A stretch of DNA of 64,000 nt, from assembly GCA_964030475.1 (NCBI GenBank), contig CAXIPT010000001.1, positions 4,214,849-4,278,848 of the forward strand, written 5' to 3'. Source of the DNA: Tethya wilhelma (lineage: Eukaryota > Porifera > Demospongiae > Tethyida > Tethyidae). The first letter of the stretch is position 1; each line of letters opens with the position of its first letter. Below the pieces are notes generated by a model that searched no databases, was not told where the DNA came from, and saw only the letters and a list, made by a program, of their open reading frames with translations. A program made the position numbers and the translations under genes. Positions 12,369 through 26,641 of this stretch are shown here, in pieces.

Positions 12369-13686
12369 GATCTGAATGTGACAGTATGAAAGAGGACGCA
12401 GTACTGCAGATTTTGTGAAATATCTCAATGAAAAGTGTGGTACTAGTAGGTTGCCTGGAGGCAAGCTCACTGACACTGTAAGTATTTTAATGTCTATCCA
12501 ATCACATAGTTCTTATTAAAATGTACAAATAATACACATATACATGCACACACTATAGGCTGGTTTGGTGCAAGACATGAATGATTTTGCTTCACAGTTC
12601 ATCAGTCAGTCAGAGGAGAGAGAACAGATACTCTCAGAGGCTTCCAGTGTGGCTGAAGGACATGATAACCCCAAGTTAGTAGCTACCTATACAACCACAT
12701 GCTTGCTGTTGTTGATTTTTTACACCACTAATTGTTTTACTATAGGTATAGTGATTTCTAGCTATAAGGGTGTATGTGCTTTTCACTGAACTCTTGACTT
12801 GTAGTAAAATTAATGTCTTTCCTCAGAACTCACCTCTAGCTATCTGGCTGCATCACCTCATTTGAGAACCCCTCCTTTGTGCATACAGACCATGTTTGTG
12901 GGATAATTTTGTTTGCTACTATAGTGCACCTGCATGCATGTGTGCATGGGGCATGCCTGTGACACCTGGTAGTAGAATAATACCCGGAACATAATTGATG
13001 CTAACTCATTGTCCTTCAGCGGAAAAAACAGGGCTATCTAGCCTACGTGGACATTACTTCTCTTGTTTTGTGTTTTGTGGAGTTTTTAGGAATTTCCACC
13101 TTGGGTCCTTTTTTGACCTATCTCCACAGCCAAATGTGTGCTTTGATATTTTGTTGATAGGAACTCAAATTTCTGCTTAGTGGAGTAAATATGACCACAA
13201 AATTATTGTTTGTGGTAAACAATAGTTGGTCGGTTGAGTGGATCATTAGGAGAGTAATACCAAATGTGTAGCATGCATTGGATGCTTTTAGAATTCTATC
13301 AATGCATGGTTGTGACTATTATCGGAAGTTTCATCTTTGGTATGTGGGATTGGACTGGAGCTGCTTATGAAGGTGTAGGTGGTTATGGTAGTCTCTTTCG
13401 ATTTCCACATGTAGTGCTGGTTACTATGTGAAGGTGATGAAGAAGGTCCAAGACAAGGGAGATGAGTACATCCAGAAAGAGTACGATAGGCTTGGACGAA
13501 TTCTCGGTTAGTGTCTTAGTGACTATCTGTTATGAAACCTGATTGCAATTCTTGCCGATTGTTTCGGGCATTGCCTAATTTTTTGCTCTCTCCCTCTTTC
13601 TGTTTGGCACAGATGGAGATATCAGTGATAAGAAGAGTGATGAGATTACAAAGAAGCGTAATGTGTTAAAGAAGTTCGAATTGTGA
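11008..13686 (+). CDS. Protein disulfide isomerase, two-thioredoxin plus ERp29-like (PDI-D type)
   Basis: ER oxidoreductase, 352 aa. Eleven exons: 11008-11103, 11187-11232, 11360-11543, 11701-11873, 11948-12018, 12105-12154, 12211-12274, 12385-12477, 12559-12674, 13415-13506, 13613-13686; all phases close. The signal peptide is MVSSLLFLVGFFCLLLPTYG. Two thioredoxin domains each have an intact CGHCK active site; in both, the Trp codon of APWCGHCK is split by an intron at the same position, consistent with domain duplication. Each has its FPTLKFFP cis-Pro loop. A helical C-terminal region (about residues 250-352) looks like the ERp29 C-terminal domain. This order matches the PDI-D/ERp38 class rather than PDIA6. 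The protein ends KKFEL, not a standard KDEL/HDEL. The intron at 12675-13414 is unusually long here. Confidence 0.88.
12328..12365. repeat. (TC)n microsatellite in PDI intron
   Basis: Uninterrupted CT dinucleotides shortly upstream of the acceptor at 12384. Confidence 0.8.
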
Positions 13687-14495
13687 TTATAGTTTTACTT
13701 TGTAGCTCTATTTAATGCACATTGTTGACTACGCTTTACCCTGAGATTAATTGCTTTAGGCTGTTTATATTGTAAGATCCTCAGAGCAATCTTTCTATTA
13801 ATTATAAGATACCTTGATCAATAAACAGTATAATTTATACCTGAGTACCTTTATCTTGCATGCATTGTATGATATTTGCCTGCATTTCCACACAGTATGG
13901 TAGTTAGCTTCAACTATGTGGGTGTAACTCTATACAAGTACATGCATGTGTACCTTGATAATTTGCAGGGGGGTTATTGTTTTTGACCACAAGCTGATTG
14001 AGATATTCGGACATCCGTTACTAGAAAGAGGAGGGGGAATTTTTTGTGTTATAAAGGTAAAATTTTGTTTGGAGCTGTGCATAATATACTTAACGGAAGA
14101 TTGGTTATGTGTTTTTTCCTCCTAAATTTGGTACTGTGGGCACTGCACAAAATCATACTAGTGCACTCAGCAGAGAGCAATCTGAGCTTACAATGACAAC
14201 CATGCATTAGCAATATTGTTTACACACTATGCAGCATGCAGAAGAATTATCAATTAATTCAGTTTGACATTGAGCATGCTTGCTGCAGCTGGTGTATGTA
14301 TCTTTCTCTAAAAAATATTATTGGCTATTCAACAGAAACATTAAAGGCATGAACCAGTATAGAGTGACAACAGTAACATGACTTGTACATAACACAAACT
14401 CTAGACAATAAATATTATAATAATCACATGTGTGCATTCAACTTTAAAAGTCGATAAGTGTTTGTTTTCTTGCCATGTCCTGATGGTGACCTCCC
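13687..14495. other. Convergent intergenic region, PDI and small basic gene
   Basis: Holds both 3' UTRs. AATAAA at 13820-13825, about 135 bp after the PDI stop, is a plausible polyadenylation signal. No other structure seen. Confidence 0.5.
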
Positions 14496-16608
<2,113 letters not shown>

Positions 16609-17817
16609 ATGCTCCGTCTGCAACTATTCATCCCCATCATTCTGTTTCTCTCAATCCAAGGCTCATCAGTGGTGTATGGATCCTGCGAAGCATTTGAGGA
16701 TGTGAACGCTACTCTAACATCACGCCATATTCCACCACATGTCCACCTTGTATCCTATCCACCTCTGCACAAAATAATGAAGGTGAACTATCAAAACATC
16801 TCTGAACTGTACACTGCACTAGTTGAACGTCATCAGTCAGCAACTACAGTCAAGAACGTAATGGCAAAGAGAATTAGTGATCATCTGCCTTCTCCCCGCC
16901 AGAACTGCTTCATCCAAGAGCGCAACGAATCTACCTTCTTCTACGATCCAGCCATGACATCTGACAATCATACGGCTAGGCTGATTGAAGACACTAAAAT
17001 GCTACACAATGCTTCAAAAGCTCTTCAAATGATGATTGACTATGAGCGGAGCCCGAACATGAGTAGATCAGCCAATCTCACCCTCTCATTTGTGTACCTT
17101 AAAACGTCACTCGACAGCATTATTGAGGGTTTGTGCAACCTCACTGGTGAGCCAGTTCAAGAGGTCGATACTATCATTGGCTCTGGTGATGGCAGTGATG
17201 ATGGAAATCAACCAACAACCCCTCCCCAAAATACTAATAATGATGATGAGAGAAATGCACCTTCCTACAACGCCAATAGTAACAACCCTCATTCAAGTAC
17301 ACGAGTAAGTTGTTAACATTGAAATACTTTCTACAAGTACTGTCCTGAAAATTTCAACGGTCTAATCTTTACAAACAAACTTAAACCTAAAAGAACCCTC
17401 CTATGTCATGTATGTTTTGCATGTGACTAACACGATGCACGTTTCTTCCTATAGCCTACTACCCCACCACGTGTACCACCTACTGAGGACCCAAGATCAG
17501 GAGATGGAGACTTATTCGACCAAATGGCAAATTCTCAAAGATTTGGTCGCCCAGTAACCCAAACCCGGCATCGAAATCGACGCTCTGTAAGCTTAATGAT
17601 GGTAAGTCTATAATGTACAGTGTGGTGCAAGCACAATAATAATTATTGACTATGACTATTATTGATTTCCCTGCAGCCTGCTGGTCCTAACTGTATGACA
17701 TCTAGATCTATTGACAGTGTTGAGGATGAGTTTGTCTCCATGTATGAGATCTGGATAGGGATGTGGTACGTGCAGAGTGACCTTCTCAAGATAAAGGAAC
17801 ACCTTAATCCAAACTAA
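16609..17817 (+). CDS. Secreted Cys-containing precursor with furin-type site, unrecognised
   Basis: Unrecognised secreted protein, 327 aa, exons 16609-17304, 17455-17601, 17677-17817 with phase-0 junctions. ATG at 16609 was chosen because it starts a signal peptide (MLRLQLFIPIILFLSIQGSS). The mature part has four Cys (in GSCEAF, QNCFIQ, GLCNLTG, GPNCMTS), about seven N-glycosylation sequons and helix-prone stretches (residues about 110-190). An acidic/Asn/Pro/Thr-rich linker follows, then a basic site RHRNRR|S that fits the furin rule R-X-R-R. Cleavage would free a C-terminal piece of about 52 aa containing EIWIGMWYVQSDLLKIKEHL. A second donor after CGCTCT (17586) could skip five codons. The overall form resembles a helical cytokine or prohormone precursor, but that is inference from form only. 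Confidence 0.75.
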
Positions 17818-18147
17818 CAAAGATATTATAAACTAGTGATATGACTTCATGAAGTATTATTCTATTATATTAGCTGCTTAGTATACAAGTTTTCCCTCCC
17901 TCCGACGACACTTTCTTATAAGAAAATAATTATGTGAAATGTCATTGTAAAATGTTATGCTATTTTAAAATTAAAATTCAAGCGAAAATTATACATTATT
18001 TGCATGAAAAACACACTCAGGATAATACATACATGCATGTATTAATGACACCTTACTTGTAAGTGTCAACACAGTAAGAAAAATATATGATATATCAGTA
18101 ATGAAATGCACAAAACAATTTGATAAAAAAACTGCATGGCATTGTTG
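17818..18147. other. Convergent 3' region, secreted precursor and ENTR1
   Basis: AT-rich 330 bp holding both 3' UTRs. No gene seen. Confidence 0.5.
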
Positions 18148-18283
18148 TCATGATGCTGGGTCTTGTACAAGTTCAGTAAAATTGTCAATAGACTGTAAGA
18201 CCTGCGCTACATTCTTAAGAGTATCCACACCACTCACAAGATCTCTGAAAGAAAGAAAAAAGATTGTTGACAGTAAGAGTGGA

Positions 18284-18333
<50 letters not shown>

Positions 18334-20431
18334 ACATGTGTCCTTACTTAATGGACTGATCCGCCTTGAGAGATGCATTGACTAATTGTTGTGATGCATA
18401 AGTAGCTTTATCTCTCACTCCTCTCAGTATTTCTTCATACTGCTGGTGAACAGTTTGTAAGTTGGACTGTTTTAGCTTGACCTAGTTTGCATACACCAGT
18501 GTGTGTGTGTGTGTGTGTCCGTGTGTGTTAATGTGAGTGCCAGTGTGCATGTGACTCTTCAACAATCATCAACTGTCTACAATTTCATGATATCAGCACC
18601 TAGCTAATCAAGAGATGCGATCACAGAAAGGGGCAGGGAATGTACCTCATGGGACAATCAGACTCCCCAGACATGCACAAACAAGGGACCCATGGCGACC
18701 ACAACAAAGGCTGAAAGAATACTGGATTCTCCCTAACAGAAGACTACAAAGAGAGAACCAATTATGCATGTTGCTAGATATGCAATACAATCAACGATCT
18801 ACCAAATTGCTATAAGGATGGGACTCCACCGTTTCACAACTATCTCACAACCACACTACACTACTATCACTATACTATTACCACTACAGCTGACTTTTGT
18901 TTTGCAAATTGTATGATGTAATGATGATGTGATTTAAAATGATCCTCACCTTCAAGTTCTGAATCTCTTTTGTTAGTTTACCAATGGTAGCTTCAGCAGA
19001 CAATGCTCTTTCCTATAGCAACGCAACACATAGATGCACACATCCAGTAAGACTATATACACACCCACACAGCAATGACTAACAGTTGATGTGGCTAGAT
19101 TTGCCTCCACTTTTTGGACCATCTCCTCAAGGGCTTTAGCTTCCTCTTTCTCCTTCTTTTGTAACAGCTTTATTCTTTTCTTGAGCTCAGCATTTCTGCA
19201 AAGAAAGATTGAAACCACGTGGTAATCCAAGATTGCTCACTCAGAGCTCCAGCATGATCATACTTTTCTTTTTGTTGTTCTATTTCGTCCTTGGAATGCA
19301 GCAGCTCCTGTTTCAACTTCTCATTTTCTGCTTTAAGCTGAATGCATATTGGGCACAGTACAGTAAGAGCTGGCTAGAACTTAAACAAAGCTTGACAATA
19401 TATAGATCATTATACCTTCTTAACTGTTGAAGATTCAGCAGCTGGTAGGCCCACTAATGGACCCTCTGCAAATATATCCTCTCCTCCTACTCTGTCCAGA
19501 CTCTCATTACTATTAGAGAACCCATAATCATCACCAGTCCTTTCAGTGGCCAGCATCAAGGGTGGCTCCACGTCCCCTATTGCAGTCAGACCTAGTGGGT
19601 CGTCCACCATTGGTACACTCATGGGCACACGGCTCAGTTCATCTTCACTGCTGGCATCAGAGTCATCAAATATGCTCTTCTTCTCAGAGATGGTTTTGAG
19701 GGACGGTTTAGTTCTAGGACTGGTTTTGGAGCTCTGTACAAATTGCCTTTTCGGGTGGATTCTGGTCTTGAGTGGGTCACTGTCTTCATCAGAGCTATCC
19801 GAGGTGCCAGAATCACTGTGGGTGGTTGTCTGTAATATCAAGTACAAATTTCAGAAAACATTGAAGTGAAATTAATGTGCAAGATTATCAGATTATACAT
19901 GCACACAAGCCATGACACGGCTATTTAATTATGTATGCTCAGCTTTACAAATGAGAGTATGCCTTGCCTGAAACAATGGTTCTGATTCTTTCCGCTTGAC
20001 GAACTTAGTAAACGAGAATGGATTGTCTTCCTCTCCATCGGCTGAACCTATGGGTTAGGACAGTAATTTGACTGATGTGTGCTGTTGCATGGGTATACAT
20101 TTAATTAGTGCTCTCTATTTAGAATTATACAAACAATTTAACAGCAATTTTTTCCATTACTATGATTAAACCTACATGCATTACCTGTGGATGCCAATTC
20201 TAGCGAGGTTGAGTTTTCATTTAGTGCACTCCCTAAGGTTTTCTTGCTTCTCTTAGATTCCTTCTTTTTGCTCTGAGCTGATGGTTTCCTTCCACCTTTC
20301 CTCTGGGCAGCTTCAGAGACATCACTCTCACTAGCTCTTTTGAGGAAACTCTTGAAAGAAAATGGATTTATATCTTTAGGTTTTGAGTCACTGTCAGTGC
20401 TCTCCACTTCCAGATCTTTAGATGTGGACAT
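18148..20431 (-). CDS. ENTR1: ENTR1 / SDCCAG3 endosome-associated trafficking regulator
   Basis: Coiled-coil endosomal regulator of receptor recycling and cytokinesis (family knowledge). 406 aa; exons 20185-20431, 19968-20047, 19416-19829, 19264-19337, 19084-19195, 18950-19012, 18348-18481, 18148-18244. Recognised from two NPFSF motifs (INPFSFKSFLKRA and DNPFSFTKFVKRK) near the N-terminus, a Ser/Asp-rich middle, and a long C-terminal coiled coil. The coil includes ALEEMVQKVEANLATST and ends LVSGVDTLKNVAQVLQSID, matching the vertebrate LVSGAETLNLVAEILKSID segment. The intron after exon 2 has a GC donor (CAG|GCAAGG, 19966-19967). Exon 4 must end at GTATGA to keep phase; the tempting GTGAGC 23 bp further is out of frame. 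The gene shares a 169-bp upstream region with AGXT2. Confidence 0.87.
18286..18331. repeat. (GT)n microsatellite in ENTR1 last intron
   Basis: Over 20 uninterrupted TG dinucleotides; a shorter TG tract lies at 18500-18528 in the preceding intron. Confidence 0.85.
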
Positions 20432-20600
20432 GATGCACAGTGCAGCCCGATGCAGCAAGTGTGATGAAAGATGAAGGGCGTGGCTAGCTAGCAGCTATAT
20501 AGCTAGTTAGATAGTTAGATAATTAGGAGGTGTCTCCCTCTACCTAATAATTGTAGGATGATCCCTTTACTGTCAAAAGCTGTTCTATAAGAAAGGAAAG
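20432..20600. promoter_or_regulatory. 169-bp bidirectional promoter ENTR1 / AGXT2
   Basis: The two start codons are only 169 bp apart on opposite strands, so both promoters overlap here. No TATA box; short TAGCTAG repeats are visible. Confidence 0.6.
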
Positions 20601-23443
20601 ATGGCTGCGCTCTTGCGATTTCGGTCTTCCTTGAGAAGCATCTTCTCACAAAGGCTGCTGTTGGAGAAGCAGGGTGGAATTGGAGTGAGACATACCTCAG
20701 GTATTTTAATATAGATGAATAAAATTAATAATGAATTATAACATTTGCCTTTCATGTTCTTCCAGGGTGTCCTGAAATGCCACCATGTGATTTTTCACCG
20801 CAACCATATGAGGTAGTTGGTCTGGAAAATGCAGACACCAGTGTTACTGTTACTACATTATTATTGTTATTATTTTTAACATACTATAATTATGGCATAC
20901 ACCCATGACAATATGTAGGGTATGCCATATGAAAAGGTGCTGGAAGTAAGATCAAACCACATCAGCCCGGGATATATTACGTACTACAAGAAACCAGTGC
21001 TTATCCACCAGGTAGACTATGTAACATTCAGTAGTAGCAAGAGCAGCAGGCATTATATGTAGTTTTACTTGAATCCAATCTTTTCAGGGTCATATGCAGT
21101 GGCTGTTTGACCACACTGGAAGACGCTACCTGGATTTGTTTGCTGGAATTGTGACTGTCAGTGTTGGACATTGCCATCCGTAAGAGATACTCACTGTAGT
21201 GCAGTATTAGGTTACTTTGGATATGTTCAATGCACACTATCTATGTCTACAGTAAGGTGACAGCCAGCCTGCAAAGGCAGCTTGATAAACTGTGGCACAC
21301 AACCAACATCTACATGCATCCTCCAATTCATGAGTTTGCCGAAAAGCTGACATCAAAGCTACCTGGAAATCTTAAAGTACTCATTTTTCATGAGTGATCT
21401 CTAGGGATGAGTGTTAGGACAATAACCAATGAGTGTGGTTGGTCTCCTACAGGTTGTGTATTTCACTAACAGTGGAGGTGAAGCAAACGAACTAGCAATG
21501 ATGATGGCCCGGCTCCATACCGGTGCCTTTGATATTGTCACACTGAGGTAAGCTGTAGCTGCCAGTACCCGTTTCTTTTGTGAGCTGTACTCCTTTGCCA
21601 CATTAGGAATGCATACCACGGAACCAGTCCCTACTCCCAGGGACTGACAGGACTGGGCACCTGGAAGTATCCCTTTGCTAATGGTTTTGGATGCCACAAT
21701 GTGAATAGACGCACAATATTATGAACACTAATTCATAATTATTGTCGTACCATACAATGTCACGTAGTGGCACTCGTGAAATTGACAACATTGCACTCCC
21801 TCCCTCCCTCTCTACCAGGCAATGAATCCTGATGTCTACCGTGGACCTTGGGGAGGTTCCAACTGCCGAGACTCCATTTCTCAGACATTGAGAACGTGTG
21901 ATTGTCCTCAAGGTCTGCTAACTGGTGCACACTATCAAATAAATAACACTTTTGTGTTGATTCAGGTCAGTGTCAGGCTGCAGACCAGTATGCCGAGCAG
22001 TTTAGGGACACTCTACGACACAGTGTACCTAAAGGAAAACTAGCAGCTTTCTTTGCTGAGCCAGTCCAGGTAGGTTCATGTGATTGTGTCTATTTTGGAT
22101 CAGACTGGACGTGTTTAATGTAGACTGTCAATACTGCAGGGTGTTGGTGGAACTGTACAATTTCCAAAAGATTTTCTTAAGAAAGCTTATGAAATTGCTC
22201 GAGAGAATGGAGGTGTTTGTGTGTCTGATGAGGTATGTTCAAGCAATGATTGAAGAATGTGCATTCAGTTTTTAGATTTCTCTCTTTGACAGGTTCAAAC
22301 TGGTTTTGGCCGAATGGGTAGCCATTACTGGGGCTTTGAAACTTATGGAGTTGTGCCTGATATTGGTAGGTAGTCATAACTATCAATCCTATCTATTTGA
22401 CATTCACTTTTGCACGGTTGTTCCATTTCAGTTACCATGGCAAAGGGAATAGGGAATGGCTTCCCCATGGGTGCTGTTGTGACAACTCCAGGTAATATGG
22501 TAATGATCATCAAATCAGTGTGTATGACTATGAGGTGTACATGTATGCCTTACTATATTCACAGAAATTGCTGAGACAATGAGAAAGTCTTTACACTTCA
22601 ACACATTTGGAGGCAACCCTATGGCATGTACAGTGGGATCTGCTGTCATTGATGTAATAACTATAATAATGTATATACCTTAGAGGCTCTCTCTCTCTCT
22701 TTCTCTCTCTCTCTCGCTCTATGTCTCTATTTCTCTCTTTCTCTTTCTCTCGCCCTCTGACCTGAATGCATTACTTTTCTCTCCTGCAGGCAATTGAAGA
22801 GGATGGCACTCAAGCCAATTCAGCAAAAGTGGGAGAGGTGTTCATTCGAGAGCTGATGAAGCTTCGTGATGAGTTTGAGGTGGTTGGTGACGTCAGAGGA
22901 AAGGGGCTCATGCTGGGAGTGGAGCTGGTGAAAAACAAGGTCTGTAGTGTGCCATTGCACATTTGGACTAGTATCATTGTCCCCAGGTTCTAGCTAACCT
23001 TTGGGTTCCTTTTTGTGAAAGATACTAGGCTAGGAGAGAGAGCCTGGGATTTAGGTAGTCTGGTGTACCCAGACCAGCATGTGTACGTGTGTAAGGGTCT
23101 GGCTACACCAGACTAGGAATAAGGTATTATGATCATTTATTGCTTTCTTAACTCTCACACAGTCTACTAAAGAGCCTTTGCCATTGGCCGATGTCAATGA
23201 GATCTGGGAAGGTTGCAAGGATAATGGAGTTTTGATTGGAAAAGGAGGCCTTTATGGCAGTGTATGTTATGTAATCACAATGTCATACAAGTAATGTGTA
23301 TTATTGCAATAATAATAAATAATTGATATTTTTTTATTCAGGTGTTGCGTATGAAGCCTCCAATGTGTATCACTGAGGAAGATGCTCGTTTTGCAGCTGG
23401 TGTGCTGAGGCATGTTCTCGCTAAATACAGTGAAACTCACTAG
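20601..23443 (+). CDS. AGXT2: AGXT2, mitochondrial alanine-glyoxylate aminotransferase 2
   Basis: Class-III PLP aminotransferase using alanine with glyoxylate, beta-aminoisobutyrate or dimethylarginines (family knowledge). 502 aa in 16 exons: 20601-20700, 20766-20812, 20919-21011, 21088-21179, 21253-21376, 21453-21547, 21607-21700, 21819-21912, 21966-22069, 22140-22232, 22293-22365, 22432-22491, 22565-22653, 22790-22939, 23163-23261, 23342-23443. All phases match. The N-terminus [19 protein letters not shown] is Arg/Ser-rich without acidic residues, a mitochondrial presequence. Signatures are [53 protein letters not shown] and [16 protein letters not shown], whose Lys is the Schiff-base residue. 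The C-terminus is [17 protein letters not shown]. Length is close to vertebrate AGXT2, and nothing looks broken. Confidence 0.95.
22685..22752. repeat. (TC)n-rich tract in AGXT2 intron
   Basis: Imperfect CT/TTTCT repeat about 40 bp before the acceptor of exon 14. Confidence 0.7.
23056..23115. repeat. Short hairpin element, TAGTCTGGTGTA family
   Basis: Inverted arms TAGTCTGGTGTACCCAGACC and GGTCTGGCTACACCAGACTA separated by about 20 bp, in an AGXT2 intron. Non-autonomous foldback (MITE-like) structure; no second copy noticed in this window. Confidence 0.7.
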
Positions 23444-23735
23444 GACTTCCAATCATGATACTCTATAGTGTGCAAATTTCTACTTATATATTTTGGGTGA
23501 TTTGACCCTTTATGATAGTTTGGTAATTAATTTTTTGATACTGCTAATACCATAAGGGTACACTGCAGGTGGTATGTAGCTATTACAAACTAGGAATAGA
23601 ATAGCTAGAGCCAGTGATGTACAGTACCACTAAGAAGACGCTTGCTTCACATGCAGCTTGTGTTACGAGGAATGAAGTGCAATAACACTAGTTGCAGAAA
23701 TACTTTATAATCCATATGTAGCAATATTATCAAAA

Positions 23736-25398
23736 TCAATCAATCTTTTTCTGAAACACATCGTATAATTCCCTAAATCCCGTGTTCAATGTCACAGAGA
23801 GGACTGGATTTGACGTAGCTGGGTTTCCCTTGTACATATGAAACATCTTTCCAGAAAGATCATAAAGAGCTACATGTGAAATTAATACACAGGCATTGAC
23901 CATTAATACAAGGCCATTAATTTCACTGCTTGGAATGTAATCCCAATCCTTATGTACTGGCTTACCTGTAGCGATTGTACAGAAGGGATCATCTGGGCTG
24001 CTTGCTGTGCGATACAAAGGATACTGGTGGTCGGTTGAGTCGCCAAGGATGCCCAACATCTGAGTTGAGTTTGACGGTGGAGGAAATTGCTTCACTCTAG
24101 CTTCTCGGTGGGTAGAACTTGGATCATCATTCTGAGAGACATTGCCATGAATGTACCTTAAAAAAAAAGGACAACCATTATCTATGGGATAACTGAATTA
24201 AAGCAAATGTACACTTTTTTTGTCCTCTAACGTACGAATTGAAATGGTAGCCAAAGCCGTGTATCACAGTCTCCACCACTCCGAGTGAGTTCACTTCAAA
24301 GTTTGACACGTTAAATCCATCAATACTGCCAACATTCATACTGAACCCTGCTGCTGTGGGCACTGCTTTTAGAATACGCCGGATCTCTGAAGAGCTCGAA
24401 GTTAGCAGAGCTCTGTTCAAGAAATTCCTTACTACAAAATTAATGAAGATAAAAGGAGTCATTCAACAAAGAAGAAAATTATAGCTCTCATTAGCATACC
24501 TATCCCATCAGTGCTGACATTTTTTGGAAACAGTGCATTTACAGTGACAACCATCCCAGAGGTTAGACCAAAGCCAAATGCATTTCCACACAATTCTCCT
24601 GCATAACAGAGAGACAGGAAGCTTTCATTTGTACTTCCAACTTGTACACCAAGGAAGTACGAGGTTATGTTGTCTGCAGGAAGTCCGTCCTCATTGTGTG
24701 CCATTAGCGTCTGTGTGTGTAGTTGTATGGAACATGTTCCAAATAGGCAATGTCATTTCTAAGCCCACATCCACTGATATTGTACATTACTTGTGTTTCT
24801 CCATTGGCTTTGTAGAGATCACTGCAAGAAGGGACAGACTCTTTTGGCTCCAAGAGCAATTCCATTTCATCCAACATGTTCCAGAGAAACAGCTGCAATT
24901 AATTAATTCATAGATATTGATTAACTACGGCCAGTATACCATCTAAAGGTGTAAAAAAAATGGGAATGATTGCATGATATTAGAGGAGACCTCAGAGAAA
25001 GAGAGTCCAATTCCATCTGCCATTCCTCTCAGCTCATCCACATACTGAGGGAAGGTGGTATTGGCTGACGAAAGGAACTTGGAGTAAAGTTCTGAGCCCT
25101 CAGCTGTTTTATTGTATGGTAGAGCTTTTCCATTGTAGAAGGAGTTATTTTGGAAGGCAAGCAAGATGTTATTTTTGTACTGCTGACCCTTCAGTTAATA
25201 AAATATCATGTCAGTGCAAGTGCATGGTCTACAGGGTAACCGTCTACAGTGCACAAACAAACTTACAATTTGGAATCCAAAGTCATAGTGGTCTTTAGCG
25301 ATGAAAATTTTTGGACTGAAAAAAGTACTTCCAAATTCCACGTTAAAACCAAGAAGGAACACAACTAAGACCTCAACAGTCACAGTGCACCTCATCAT
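23736..25398 (-). CDS. Secreted Ntn-hydrolase of peptidase C45 family (Tan / acyl-CoA:6-APA acyltransferase-like)
   Basis: 387 aa, seven exons: 25267-25398, 24991-25188, 24791-24892, 24500-24710, 24236-24431, 23966-24156, 23736-23869; phases consistent and stop TGA at 23736. The signal peptide begins MMRCTVTVEVLVVFLLGF. The family is recognised from the ELRGMADGIGLSFSE segment, the CSDLYKANGETQ block whose Cys would be the autoprocessing nucleophile, and LMAHNEDGLPADN, equivalent to the HNED motif of Drosophila Tan and fungal isopenicillin acyltransferases. Later conserved blocks are FGFGLTSGMVVTVNALFP and RNFLNRALLTSSSSEIRRIL. Members hydrolyse or transfer small amides (beta-alanyl-dopamine in Tan); the substrate here cannot be read from sequence. 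Six or more NxT/S sequons support passage through the secretory pathway. Confidence 0.8.
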
Positions 25399-26641
25399 AA
25401 TATTATGGCAGTGAAAGTTCTGTTCTTCGGGGACTTCTTCCAAATAGAGCACATCCAGTTCCTTCACTGCAAAATCAAATTTCGCGGGCAAAGCACTGGT
25501 GCTCTGCAGTCAGGAGGAATGAAGACTTCAAGTAATGCTGGCATAATTTGCCTTGCTCTGGACAAACCTCAGGCTCTAGGAGTCAAGCTGGAGAATTTAC
25601 TGACTGCAAAATGCCGTTTCAGGTATGTCACAGCAGCATAAATAACCTATGGTCACATGTATGCATGTGTGTGTATTCATAGCCTGGCTATGAATTCAAT
25701 TCAAGTTCTACATGTCCTGGTATATCATTGCTCTCAGAATTAGTGTCATTTAAAACTCAATTGTTGCTGAGCATGACTCAAATTAAAGTACTGTATGAAT
25801 CCAAGACTGGCATGTAACTGATATCATTTCGGCGGGCAGAGTGTGGCGGCATTCATGATGGCATGAGCAGTTGTCAACCAAGAGCCTCTGGCTAGCTCAG
25901 TAGTCAGATTGAGAGTCACTACATCATATTCTGTCAGGCTAGCCACTGACATGCAAATTCGGCAAGCCACTGTGTAACGATTTAAATAATTTGACTGCGA
26001 CCATCCTAAATAACATAGATGGATAGACTAGTTAGCTAGCAGCTAGTAATTGAGAAGTTATAATCTTACCAGGCTGGCTGTAAGAATAGTACTGTACAAT
26101 TAGCATCACGTGTGACTCCTATTGAATACACACGTGATGAATTAGCCGGAGTCAAGCTGGAGGAGGTCACGCCAGTCATGCCCGGCTCAGTATTCAGGTT
26201 CTTGTACTAAGTACTAGCAACTTTCTTAATGGTTTGGTCTTTCATTAATACCACTGGGAATATAGACATTGAAAACAATCAATGTTGCAAGTATGTTGGT
26301 GTTTTGACGAATACATGATCACTGTGTGCAGCTGCACATTCTTGCTGACATACATTGAATAGATATGCTGCCTGTTGGTACATAGCTATAGATCCTTCCT
26401 TTTTTTTTTTTTTTTTGGTTTCCATTACGCTTAGGATAACAACAAAATTGACGGTTGTATTCATACATGATTGGTACAAAAATTGAATAGCAATGGATAT
26501 ACAAAGAATATTCAACAATGAAAGAGTGTGATATAATAATAGAATCAAATATGACTGTAGCAATTGTTTTTATTGTCCGAAACGAGCCATGATCTATAGA
26601 TATAGTTAGGAAAAAATTTCAAAATTCAATCATTCAGCCAT
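25399..26641. other. Intergenic region, C45 hydrolase to EGF receptor gene
   Basis: 1.2 kb. Holds the C45 promoter and the receptor 3' UTR. A small inverted repeat (CATCACGTGTGA / ACACGTGATG) is at about 26103-26141, and an 18-base T run is at about 26399-26416. A GAGTCAAGCTGGAG word occurs at 25581-25594 and again near 26149. No supported gene. Confidence 0.5.

Noticed and set aside
18615..18815. 66-aa open frame in the ENTR1 intron
   Set aside because: It lies within an intron whose flanking exons join in phase, and its composition is random.
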